Positions 8,279 to 15,625 of a stretch of 39,938 bases of DNA are shown here, one piece after another. Made by a program: the position numbers and the translations under genes. The notes under the pieces are model-generated. The model saw only the letters and a program-made list of their open reading frames with translations, ran no database searches and was not told the origin of the DNA. The stretch comes from Candidatus Foliamicus numerosus. Lineage in GTDB: Bacteria > Pseudomonadota > Gammaproteobacteria > Steroidobacterales > Foliamicaceae. Each line of letters opens with the position of its first letter. Positions within the stretch are counted from its first letter, which is position 1. The stretch covers positions 1 to 39,938 of the forward strand of contig JAPYNE010000048.1 in assembly GCA_028285945.1 (NCBI GenBank). Reading direction: 5' to 3'.

Positions 8279-8836
8279 TTAGTAGTGGCAGGTCAGGCAG
8301 TCCCGACCGTTGGCCACCTGCTCCTCGGTATGGCAGTCGATGCACCAGGGCATGCGCAGATCCTCGTTAATATCGACGCGCCGGGTCACGCGGGCCATTT
8401 CCTCCACCGGCCCGTGGCAGGTTTGGCACTCCACCCCGGCGCGGATATGCGGCTTGTGGCGGAAATGCACGAAATCGGGCGTGTCGTGGACTTTGACCCA
8501 GGGAATGCCCTCGCCCCGCTCCCAGTAGCCGAACAGCTTCTCGATTTCGGGTTTGTCGCGGACCTCGGTCAGGCCCTTGTGGCATCCAACGCAAGTCTCG
8601 ACGCTCGGAACGCCGGCGGATGCCGAGCGATCGGCCCAAGTGTGGCAGTACTGGCAGGGAATTTCGTTTTCGCCGGCGTGGATTTCATGGCTGAATTCGA
8701 TAGGCTGAACGGGGGTGTGGTCGTTCAGCCAAGCGCCGTGCGCCCAATGGCCGACGAATGCGCCGACAACAACCATCACCGCCACCAGCAAGCCTGTAAA
8801 AACGGGCCGCGCAGCCTCGAACACCGAAATCGACAA
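8279..8836 (-). CDS. actA: Alternative complex III subunit ActA (membrane-anchored pentahaem cytochrome c)
   Basis: First gene of the operon. One N-terminal membrane helix (FTGLLVAVMVVVGAFVGHW) anchors a periplasmic domain with five CXXCH haem sites: CQYCH, CVGCH, CQTCH, CIDCH and, at the very C-terminus, CLTCH. Five haems is the number expected of ActA, which links the iron-sulfur subunit to ActE. No ATG suits the N-terminus. I place the start at TTG 8836 because GGAG (8846-8843) lies six bases upstream and the promoter -10 is at 8865-8870. A TTG at 8848 would add four residues but has no room for a ribosome site. About 185 residues, within the family range. Confidence 0.88.
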   Translation of the reverse strand: MSISVFEAARPVFTGLLVAVMVVVGAFVGHWAHGAWLNDHTPVQPIEFSHEIHAGENEIPCQYCHTWADRSASAGVPSVETCVGCHKGLTEVRDKPEIEKLFGYWERGEGIPWVKVHDTPDFVHFRHKPHIRAGVECQTCHGPVEEMARVTRRVDINEDLRMPWCIDCHTEEQVANGRDCLTCHY

Positions 8837-8864
8837 GATCAACTCCAACTCTTGACGGCGCGGA

Positions 8865-8870
8865 ATTATA
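8865..8870 (-). promoter_or_regulatory. Consensus -10 box upstream of the alternative complex III operon
   Basis: On the minus strand this is TATAAT, a perfect -10 hexamer. It would place the transcription start about 20 bases before the chosen actA start. The -35 region is not close to consensus, which suggests an activator or weak basal expression. No other good promoter is visible ahead of actA. Confidence 0.5.
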
Positions 8871-9081
8871 GACCCTTACAGCACCTCTGCACACCTCTTG
8901 CCGCAGTTTATGCAGGGAGCATATATGTTAGGAACAAATAGGCTGCCCGCTATGACCATAAAAGTTTTATTTAGGTATTGGAAAGTACCTCTATTTATAC
9001 AAAATCAGTCAGTATTGTGATTGATCCTTATATCCCGCAGGCGCAGCCAGGCGCAGCTTGTCCGTGTGCGCGAAAAAATAA

Positions 9082-9339
9082 TGGCGCACAAACTATATTC
9101 TGGCGGAACGGCTGAAACGCAACCTCTACACGGGCCGCTTGAGCGAAAGTTATTTCTGGCGCACGCATGATGGCCAGGAAATCGACCTGATCGAGGAGTT
9201 GGACGGATGCCTGCGCGCCGCTGAGATGAAATGGTCCCCGCGCCGGAATGCCCGCGCCCCGGCCGCTTGGCGCCGCGCCTATCCCGATAGCGCATTCGAG
9301 GTGATCCACCCCCAAAACTACCTGGACTTCATCGCCTGA
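9082..9339 (+). pseudogene. C-terminal remnant of an AAA+ ATPase with DUF4143 domain
   Basis: After an in-frame TAA (9079-9081) the frame reads NYILAERLKRNLY, then SYFWRTHDGQEIDLIEE, and ends at TGA 9337-9339. This is the typical end of prokaryotic ATPases with the DUF4143 nuclease-like domain, where the ENY-x-AELLKR and FWR-x-x-G-x-EID motifs belong. Only about 85 of roughly 400 residues remain and the ATPase part is gone. A TTG-initiated frame from 9139 is open, but the product would be a fragment. The 200 bases between this and actA are AT-rich and hold no gene I can see. Such ATPases behave like mobile, addiction-type genes. Confidence 0.65.
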
Positions 9340-9480
9340 TATCGACGTTTGCCCGAACTGATCGGCAGCATGCCCGCTGCATTGCGGTAGTGATCGACCG
9401 CCTCGTCAATGTCGCGGCGGCTCTCTCCCTGAGCGGATGCCGTGGTATAGTCGCTGTAGGCTTTCCAAGGAATCGGACCT

Positions 9481-9696
9481 ATGTCAGCCAAGGGCCAGTA
9501 TGTTGTGCCGCGCGGGAAAAGGTGGGCCGTTCGCAAGGCGGGCGCCGAGAGGGTCACGCGCCATTTTAATACCCAGCAGGAAGCGCTTGAGGCAGCCCGC
9601 AGGATCGCCCGCAATCAAGGCGGCGATGTCTTCATCTTCGGGCGGGACGGCTTTATTCGCGGACGTGATTCCCAAATCAACGGCTCCCATTCATAG
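9481..9696 (+). CDS. DUF2188 small protein
   Basis: This 71-residue protein of the DUF2188 type has the pattern YVVPRGKRWAVRKAGAER, then HFNTQQEALEAARRIARNQGGDVFIFGRDG and a short tail. This matches a widespread family whose two strand-helix units often bear the words W-x-V and EA-x-x-A. The function is unknown; members are common near toxin-antitoxin and phage genes. A good ribosome site (AAGGA, 9467-9471) lies nine bases ahead of ATG, and a TATAGT hexamer at 9446-9451 could be its -10. It appears intact, unlike its neighbours. Confidence 0.7.
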   Translation: MSAKGQYVVPRGKRWAVRKAGAERVTRHFNTQQEALEAARRIARNQGGDVFIFGRDGFIRGRDSQINGSHS

Positions 9697-9711
9697 GACG
9701 GATAGAGAGAA

Positions 9712-10321
9712 TTGCCAAAGGACGGCAACTTCGACCGAAGCGTCTTCGTAAACTGCCCGCTGGACGAGGACTACGACCGCATCCTTCGGGCGATTCTGTT
9801 TTGCTTGGTGGCGGCTCGGCCTCAAGCCGCGAATCGCCGCCGAACGCAGCGATGCCGGCGAACCCCGCATCGTCAAGATAATCGATCTCATCCAGTCGTC
9901 CCGATATTCCGTTCACGATCTCTGCCGGTGTCAGGCTCGGCAGAAGGGCGAGTACTACCGTCTTAACATGCCCTTCGAGCTAGGCTTGGACTTCGGGTGC
10001 CGACGCGACGGTGCGGGGAGACTGAGGGAGAAGGTTATTCTCGTCCTTGAGGAGGAGCGCTACCGCTATCAGGCCGCAATTTCCGACCTCGCGGGCTCGG
10101 ACATCGAAGCGCATCACGGCAACTATCAGATCGCGGTGCGAAAGGTCCGGAACTGGCTTGCCGGGATGCCGGGTTTCGAGGGTGTCGGCGGCGCACGAGT
10201 GCTGGCCGACTACGAGGAATTTCAGAATTGGCACATCGAACGGCAGCGCAACCGAGGGTTCTCGGATGACGACATCCGTGATTACTCCACTATGGAACTA
10301 CTGCGCTCCATGAATGATTAG
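9712..10321 (+). pseudogene. Frameshifted protein of the VFVNCP...NMPFELGL type (possible TIR/deoxyribosyltransferase-like fold)
   Basis: Two frames together make one protein of about 200 residues. The first (TTG start, 9712) reads FDRSVFVNCPLDEDYDRILRAILFC. From about 9815 the homologous text continues one base out of register as LGLKPRIAAERSD, then SSRYSVHDLCRC, RLNMPFELGLDFG, REKVILVLEEERYRYQAAISDLAGSDI, to a TGA at 10319-10321. One extra base near 9808-9815 explains it. I recall this as a family of unknown function; the DL...N-x-PFELGL pattern resembles nucleoside 2-deoxyribosyltransferase or TIR-like Rossmann folds (inference). It may be a true pseudogene or an assembly error. A separate start at ATG 9968 could give a C-terminal fragment. 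Confidence 0.6.
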
Positions 10322-10438
10322 CGCGAGTTGCGGCGCTAAAGCTTCATGAGTGATTCGCCATGCCATGACCGCAAAGTTCTTATCGTAAGGCATGCGTTAT
10401 GCTTCAGGCCCGTATGGGACATCAGATAAGCCACAGAA

Positions 10439-10693
10439 ATGAAATCCGAAGACATAGCGAAGGTTGCCCAAAGCTGTCCCACAATTGTCCTTGGAAGTGG
10501 TGCATCGATACCGCATGGACTTCCTAGCATGAGCGCATTGAGCGGTTATCTGCGTGACAATCTAATTGCTGAAACCAAAGCGGAAAAAGACGCTTGGCTC
10601 CAGATGAGCAAAGCGTTGGGAAATGGCGATCACCTTGAAGCTGTCTTGGAGGGCAAGACCCTGCCTGCGCACCGCCCGCCACCCTCTATGTGA
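10439..10693 (+). pseudogene. N-terminal fragment of a SIR2-like protein
   Basis: The 84-residue frame begins like SIR2-like (NAD-processing) domains of defence proteins: TIVLGSGASIPHGLPSMSALSGYL carries the glycine-rich G-x-GAS nucleotide motif. Similarity seems to end after GNGDHLEAVLEGKTLP (about 10662); the last residues, AHRPPPSM, look like read-through into foreign sequence. A whole protein of this kind would be several hundred residues. Immediately beyond lies the 3' end of an unrelated protease fragment on the other strand, so a deletion or insertion boundary falls near 10660-10690. Not functional as a sirtuin. Confidence 0.6.
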
Positions 10694-11411
10694 CCCCATC
10701 AAAATCATCGCCGACGAAGCTTTCCAAGCTGAATTCTCCACCGGAGGATGCAGAAAAGCGATGGCGCACTCGCTCCATTCGGTGCTGAACCCCATTAGCT
10801 GCGGCATGGTTTACGAGTTCCTCTATGCAGCTTCGCTTCCAAACCAGCCCGAGATCCGAGTCGACACGCAATCTGCCTGAATAAACGCCTAGGAAGTAGT
10901 TCATATTCGCTTTCGCTTGGTAGTCTTTTCCATTGTGCGTGACGATATCCCCCTTTCTGAACCGCGCCCATACGGGAGAGCCTGACTGGCCGGGACGCGA
11001 TCTGCAGTCGATGAGGAATATGGGCAGGCCCGCAATGTCCACATCCGGTTCGGACGCGATGAAATCCTTCGACCAAATCGGGAAAGGCGCTCCTATTTGA
11101 CCGTACGGATACCCGATCACCTGTAGTTCGCTACCCACTTCCCACCGGTGCCAATTTCCCTGCGACGAGACGCTGTCTAAAGAGACGCTGTTGATCTCTC
11201 CTATGATGTTCGCCACCTCCTTGACGGGCAGCGCCACGATGTCGGCCTTCGCTCCCAATGTGGGATGCTCGATCCAAGATGGCGTGTCAGGTTTTTCGTG
11301 GTCCACCAAGTCGATGTGGTAGTGGATTTCTCCGGGACCATGCAGGGTCACAACGGCGTGGTTCGGCGTGCCGCAGTCAGCGCGGGGGCAGTTCGAGTTC
11401 CACGCCGCCAA
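10686..11411 (-). pseudogene. C-terminal part of a trypsin-like serine protease
   Basis: About 240 residues. The frame shows the Asp region (GAKADIVALPV) and the Ser loop CRSRPGQSGSPVW (G-x-SGSP) of trypsin-like peptidases of the bacterial PF13365 kind. The N-terminal strand with the catalytic His is missing. Recognisable homology begins at CGTPNHAVVTLHGPGEIH, just where the upstream antitoxin gene stops (about 11377), so the 5' third was lost in a rearrangement. The nominal ATG at 11411 lies inside the antitoxin gene in another frame. Without the His it should be inactive. Such proteases accompany several defence gene sets, but this piece alone does not show that. Confidence 0.6.
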
Positions 11412-11592
11412 GAGGCGCGAAGCACTCGCGAGTGAACTTCGCTAAATCCCGGGGGGCGGCCCGCCCGCCGTTCACGGCGGCGCGCAGGATGACGCGCACC
11501 TCCTCCTCCATCGAACGATGATGCTCGGCGGCGCGCACGCGAAGGCGCGTCTTCACGCGGTCTTCAAGGTTTCGGATCGTGATGCTGGCCAT
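11377..11592 (-). CDS. FitA-type ribbon-helix-helix antitoxin, orphan
   Basis: This 71-residue protein begins ASITIRNLEDRVKTRLRVRAAEHHRSMEEEVRVILR, the classic FitA/VapB-type ribbon-helix-helix N-terminus, where strands pair and the helices bind DNA. The tail FAPLGGVELELPPR is the part that normally grips a PIN-domain toxin such as FitB. In intact proteins the tail runs about ten residues further, and the toxin gene overlaps or follows directly. Here a TGA cuts the tail and a truncated protease follows instead, so the toxin is gone. It may still be expressed. Its promoter should lie in 11593-11741, but I see no clear hexamers. Confidence 0.75.
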   Translation of the reverse strand: MASITIRNLEDRVKTRLRVRAAEHHRSMEEEVRVILRAAVNGGRAAPRDLAKFTRECFAPLGGVELELPPR

Positions 11593-11741
11593 CGTTCGTA
11601 CCTACTTGTCGCACTTAAGGCGCGCCCAGACTATCGGGTGCTAGCAATGCAAGCGAGTATAAGCGAACCGGCACCATCGCCTTCTTAGCCTTTCCAACCG
11701 CAGCGTTACAGGCGCGATGCTTGCTGGATTAAACTGCGGCC

Positions 11742-13265
11742 ATGCTGCAACACCGATTCATCGAATGGGCTAGGAAGCACCCTAACAAGCTGGCCATCAA
11801 GGACAGGTCCACCCAGCGGGATATCACCTACTCGCAGGCACTGCTCGGCGCGCTGGTTCTGGCCCGGCGCTTCCGGGAACTGGAGCGGGGCCGCATCGGC
11901 ATCATGCTGCCCACCTCGGCGGGCGGGGCCTTGGCGGTCGCGGGCGCGCTGATGGGCGGGTTGACGCCCGTGATGATCAACTATTCAACCGGCGCCGGGA
12001 AAAACTGCGGGTACGCGCAAGCCCAATGCGATTTCCGAACCATCGTCACAGCCCGCGCCTTGCTGGAGCGTATCGGCTGCGCGGCACTGCCGGACATGGT
12101 GTTCATGGAGGACATCATGGCTGCGCTGGGCCGCTACGAAAAGCTGCTGGCCTATCTGAAATCCAAGCTGCCGCTGGGGAGGCTGAAGCGCATGACAGGC
12201 AGCGGCGACCTGGAAAGCCCCGCCGTCATACTGTTCACCAGCGGCAGCGAGAAAGACCCCAAGGGCGTCCCGCTAACCCAGCGAAACCTCCTGTCCAATA
12301 TCGATTCCTTCTCCGACATGATGGACCTCAAGGGCATGGACCACATGCTGGCCGTGCTTCCCTACTTCCATGTGTTCGGCCTGAGCATCCATCTCTGGAC
12401 CCCGCTATGCCTGGGAATGACGGCCATCACCTACCCCAACCCCCTCGACTTCAAGGTCATCGCCAAACTCATCAAAACAGAAAAGCCCCAACTGCTCATC
12501 GGCACTCCGCTATTCCTGGAGGGATATGCCAGGCAGTCCAAGCCGGGGGATTTCTCTAGCGTGGAACTGACGGTCGCGGGCGCCGACAAATGCCCCGATT
12601 CCCTCAGGCGGCTCTACCGCGAGAAGCACAAGCTGGAGATTTTCGAGGGCTACGGCACCACCGAGACCTCGCCCGTTATCTCAGTGAATCCAAGGGACGG
12701 CAACCGCCCCGGCAGCATTGGCGTGCCCATACCGGGCACCCGGGTGCGAATCGAGAATATCGACAACGGGGAGGATTGCGCGCCCGGCGAAACCGGCAAG
12801 ATCATGGTGAAAGGCGAAGGGGTCATGTCCGGCTACCTGAATGACACGGCGGAGTCCCATTTGCGACTGAAGGCGGGCTGGTATGACACCGGCGATATCG
12901 GGGTTCTCGATGAGGATGGCTACCTGTGGCACAAGGGCCGCCACAAGCGATTCGTCAAGATAGGCGGCGAGATGGTCTCCCTAGTGAACGTGGAGGAGAC
13001 GCTCAACGCGGTGATCGGCGAAGATGTGGCGTGTTGCGCCGTGGAATTGCCCGATGCCCGGCGGGGCTCGCGGATCATCGCCGTCACCAACAGGCCGATC
13101 GACGAAAAGGCCGTGGCCAGGAAACTCGCGAAGCATCTGCCCAATCTGGCGCTGCCGAAAAAATACGTCGTGGTGGAGGAGTTGCCCGCCATGGGAAGCG
13201 GCAAGATCGACTTTCGCACCCTCACCGACATGGTGCGCCGGCGAGAGGAAAGCGCCCGGAGCTGA
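11742..13265 (+). CDS. Stand-alone acyl-ACP/acyl-CoA synthetase-like AMP ligase
   Basis: This 507-residue ANL-superfamily adenylating enzyme activates a carboxylate, probably a fatty acid, with ATP and transfers it to a thiol carrier. Motifs are intact: ILFTSGSEKDPKGV (164-176), GYGTTETSP (303-311), WYDTGD, the hinge GRHKRFVKIGGEMVS, and the catalytic Lys488 in GSGKIDF. It is closest in my memory to the C-terminal half of Aas (acyl-ACP synthetase of lysophospholipid recycling), including LPYFHVFGL and GSGKIDF, but it lacks the Aas acyltransferase domain. No membrane segment is obvious. It heads a plus-strand group with VOC, hydrolase and dioxygenase genes, so it may act in a catabolic route. 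Substrate unknown. Confidence 0.75.
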   Translation: MLQHRFIEWARKHPNKLAIKDRSTQRDITYSQALLGALVLARRFRELERGRIGIMLPTSAGGALAVAGALMGGLTPVMINYSTGAGKNCGYAQAQCDFRTIVTARALLERIGCAALPDMVFMEDIMAALGRYEKLLAYLKSKLPLGRLKRMTGSGDLESPAVILFTSGSEKDPKGVPLTQRNLLSNIDSFSDMMDLKGMDHMLAVLPYFHVFGLSIHLWTPLCLGMTAITYPNPLDFKVIAKLIKTEKPQLLIGTPLFLEGYARQSKPGDFSSVELTVAGADKCPDSLRRLYREKHKLEIFEGYGTTETSPVISVNPRDGNRPGSIGVPIPGTRVRIENIDNGEDCAPGETGKIMVKGEGVMSGYLNDTAESHLRLKAGWYDTGDIGVLDEDGYLWHKGRHKRFVKIGGEMVSLVNVEETLNAVIGEDVACCAVELPDARRGSRIIAVTNRPIDEKAVARKLAKHLPNLALPKKYVVVEELPAMGSGKIDFRTLTDMVRRREESARS

Positions 13266-13343
13266 CAGCGGGGGCGGAACGAGAAGCGATTGGCTTAGAC
13301 TAGCCGCCGGCGGACACGCGGGGCAAACGCACGGAGGTATCTT

Positions 13344-14357
13344 GTGGCCGAGGAAATCATTGCGCCGGACGGTTCGCCGATGAGGGCGGCTGTTATCGGC
13401 TGCCGTGACATCAACCAGTCGCTGGCCTTCTACCGGGACCGCATCGGCTTGTCGGTCCTCGCCGATGAAACACTGGGCGGGCCGGCTTTCCATAGCTTCT
13501 GGCGCCTCAACCGCGGCGCTTCCGCCCGCGCCATCCTGCTGGGGCAAAGCGAGGAGCGCGTGGGCCAAGTGCTTCTCCTCGATTTTCGCCTGCCCGAAGG
13601 CAGCGCCAAGCCGGTGGAAGTCCGCGACCGCAGCATCGTGAGGGCCTACGGCTGCTTCAACCTCAATTTCTACACGGCCGATATTCAGCGCGATTTCGAG
13701 AGCCTGAGGAAGGACGGCTATGTGCTCTGGTCCGATCCGGTCCAGCATTTTTTCGGCGACGATGTGGGCGATCCCATAGAAGGCATCTTCGAAGGCCCGG
13801 ACGGCGTGCCGATCAATCTGGTGGAACTGGCCACCCGCGATCCGGCCACTCGGGTCGGCCAGATGCGCGCCTACGTCGAGAAGCGCGGCTACACCCAGGC
13901 CGGGTTCACCCCCATCGTGACCAGCTCGCACGGCGTGGACTCCAGCGAGCGCGCTATGGCCTTTTACGAACAGGTGCTCAGGATGCAGCCGCTGATCGAC
14001 GAGGAGCTGGGCACGCCGGACTCCAACCGCCTGCTAAACCTGCCCGAGAATGCCAAGACCCGCGTGGTATTCATGCAGGGCAACCACATGTTCGGCAAGG
14101 TGGTGCTGAGCCAGCCGCTCAATTACGAGTGCGAATCGCTGATCCACCGGGCGCAAGCGCCGAACATCGGCTACTTGGCCCAAGCCTTCGCGGCCAGCGA
14201 TCTGGATGAGGCCGCGCGTCGATGCGCGGCGCTGAAAGCGGAGGTCGTCAGCGGCCCGCAAGACACGCCATGGCCCGGCTCAGGCGATGTTCCGGCCATG
14301 CTGGTCCGCAATCCCGGCAGCGGCGCGCTACAGGTCGTGCTCAAGGACGCGCAATGA
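13344..14357 (+). CDS. Two-module VOC (glyoxalase/extradiol dioxygenase-like) protein
   Basis: This 337-residue protein has two vicinal-oxygen-chelate units in tandem, about residues 12-155 (RAAVIGCRDINQSLAFYRDRIGL to PDGVPINLVEL) and 190-333 (SSERAMAFYEQVLRM to NPGSGALQVVLKD). VOC pairs form metal-binding barrels seen in glyoxalases, dioxygenases and epimerases. The conserved metal His and Glu residues are not clear in both modules, so the chemistry cannot be stated. The GTG start has a perfect GGAGGT (13333-13338) five bases ahead. The stop overlaps the ATG of a decayed third VOC gene as ATGA, so the two once formed a coupled set. Confidence 0.75.
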   Translation: MAEEIIAPDGSPMRAAVIGCRDINQSLAFYRDRIGLSVLADETLGGPAFHSFWRLNRGASARAILLGQSEERVGQVLLLDFRLPEGSAKPVEVRDRSIVRAYGCFNLNFYTADIQRDFESLRKDGYVLWSDPVQHFFGDDVGDPIEGIFEGPDGVPINLVELATRDPATRVGQMRAYVEKRGYTQAGFTPIVTSSHGVDSSERAMAFYEQVLRMQPLIDEELGTPDSNRLLNLPENAKTRVVFMQGNHMFGKVVLSQPLNYECESLIHRAQAPNIGYLAQAFAASDLDEAARRCAALKAEVVSGPQDTPWPGSGDVPAMLVRNPGSGALQVVLKDAQ

Positions 14358-14528
14358 GCGCTTACGGCACGGCCTCGGTGACGGCGGGCGTGAGCGACAT
14401 GGGCGCGGCGCTGAAAAAAGCCTGCGGAGCGGGGGGCACGGCGCGCGCCTTCCCGTGCTGGCGAACAGCGCGGCGCGCTGCTGCTCGGCGCCAACGAGGA
14501 ACTGCTGGAACTCGTCGAGACCCACTGA
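14354..14528 (+). pseudogene. Decayed single-module VOC gene
   Basis: ATG at 14354 overlaps the stop of the previous VOC gene. It reads SAYGTASVTAGVSDMGAALK, a good VOC N-terminus. A different frame close by reads ALLLGANEELLELVETH and ends at TGA 14526-14528, a good VOC C-terminus. A normal domain needs about 120 residues and here fewer than 60 fit, so an internal deletion with a frameshift removed the core. The first frame stays open past the end, but that product has no family features. Confidence 0.55.
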
Positions 14529-14626
14529 ATGGGTGCTTGAGAGTTGGGCCGAGCATTCGCGATGGCCCCGACAAATGCCTGATCTGAGCGGTCCGCCGCT
14601 ACTGCAATGCCGTCATTCGGACGTTT

Positions 14627-14643
14627 GATAAGATTCGCTTATC
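14627..14643. promoter_or_regulatory. Small inverted repeat upstream of the first alpha/beta hydrolase
   Basis: GATAAG (14627-14632) and CTTATC (14638-14643) are perfect complements separated by five bases, 45 bases before the chosen GTG start at 14688. It could be an operator or part of the promoter region. No clear -10/-35 pair was found. Confidence 0.3.
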
Positions 14644-14687
14644 GCGCAAACTCTGCGAATTCCAGACGGGCCCGCGAGGGAAAGAGA

Positions 14688-15623
14688 GTGCCGGAAAAGA
14701 TCTTGCGAATTCACCGCCGAAGGCTGGTCCAGGCGCTTCTGGCCGCGTCGGCCATTTTGGCTTGGGCGCCGGCGCGGGCCGCAAGCGGCGGCCACACAGC
14801 GGCCAAGGGCCGGATTCGGCGGCGCTATGTGGACGGGCGATTCGGCCAAGTGCATGTGCATATTGCCGAAGCCTTGGATGACACTGCGGGCCGCACGCCG
14901 CTGATGTGCTTTCATCCCACCGCCCTGTCGGGCGACTTCTACCGCGATTACATGCTGGAGATGAGCGCCGACCGGCGGGTGATGGCGATGGACACGCCGG
15001 GCTACGGGCGCTCGGACCCGCCGCCCGAGCCGCAGCCGATGAGCGAGCTGGCCGGCGCCGCGGCCGACACGCTGGACGCGCTGGGCTACGGCGCCGAGGG
15101 CGGGGGCGCGGTGGATGTGATCGGCTATCACACCGGCACCTTGATTGCTGCGGAACTGGCTATTGTGCGCCCGGATCTGGTGCGCCGTCTGGTGCTGCCC
15201 GGCATCCCTTTCCGCGTTGGCGAAGAGCGCGAGGCGCTGTATAAGCAGTATGCCCGGCCCGAAGAGCTGGCCGAAGACGGCTCAAACGTCATGGAGGTGT
15301 GGCGCTTCTGGGTGACCGACCGGCATCCTGATGTTTCGCTTCAGCGCGGCGCCTCCCATTTCGTCGATCACTTGCAGTCCGGGCCGCATTCGTGGTGGGC
15401 CTACCACAGCGTGTTCAGCTACCCGGCCGAAGAGCGCCTGCCGCTGGTGCGGCAACCTGTTCTGGTGCCCAACACCCACGGCAATCTTCAGGAGCAGTCG
15501 CGCGCCGCCGCGAAGCTGATGAGCGACGCGCGGGTAGTGGAAATGCCCGGCCTGAGCCACGGCGCATTCGACGTGGGCGCGGATCAGCTGGCCGCCGTGT
15601 CGCGGCAATTCCTAGACGAGTAG
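14688..15623 (+). CDS. Exported alpha/beta-hydrolase-fold protein with His at the nucleophile position
   Basis: About 311 residues from the GTG at 14688, which follows a GAGGGAAAG ribosome site; an upstream ATG (14607) adds a non-conserved lead. The N-terminus, HRRRLVQALLAASAILAWAPARA, is a signal peptide, perhaps Tat-type, so it is periplasmic. The fold is visible from FHPTALSGDFYRD, MDTPGYGRSDPP and VDVIGYHTGTLIAAELA. At the nucleophile elbow, where G-x-S-x-G is expected, it has GYHTG (146-150) with His148 in place of Ser. A late His (GLSHGAFD) is kept. It is a clear paralogue of the protein at 16438-17232, and a dioxygenase gene starts 2 bases after its stop. Substrate unknown; ordinary serine-hydrolase chemistry is doubtful. 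Confidence 0.7.
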   Translation: MPEKILRIHRRRLVQALLAASAILAWAPARAASGGHTAAKGRIRRRYVDGRFGQVHVHIAEALDDTAGRTPLMCFHPTALSGDFYRDYMLEMSADRRVMAMDTPGYGRSDPPPEPQPMSELAGAAADTLDALGYGAEGGGAVDVIGYHTGTLIAAELAIVRPDLVRRLVLPGIPFRVGEEREALYKQYARPEELAEDGSNVMEVWRFWVTDRHPDVSLQRGASHFVDHLQSGPHSWWAYHSVFSYPAEERLPLVRQPVLVPNTHGNLQEQSRAAAKLMSDARVVEMPGLSHGAFDVGADQLAAVSRQFLDE

Positions 15624-15625
15624 CC

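Noticed and set aside
6062-8941. A 959-residue open frame on the plus strand opposite actA/actB1
   Set aside because: It mirrors genes with clear motifs and a Tat signal on the minus strand. The translated text is His/Arg/Ala/Gly-rich without domains, as expected from high-GC antisense.
9318-9480. Minus-strand frame ending near 9318 (text DIDEAVDHYRNAAGM)
   Set aside because: It looks briefly protein-like but overlaps the DUF2188 gene and has no start or family match. Possible remnant, not supportable.
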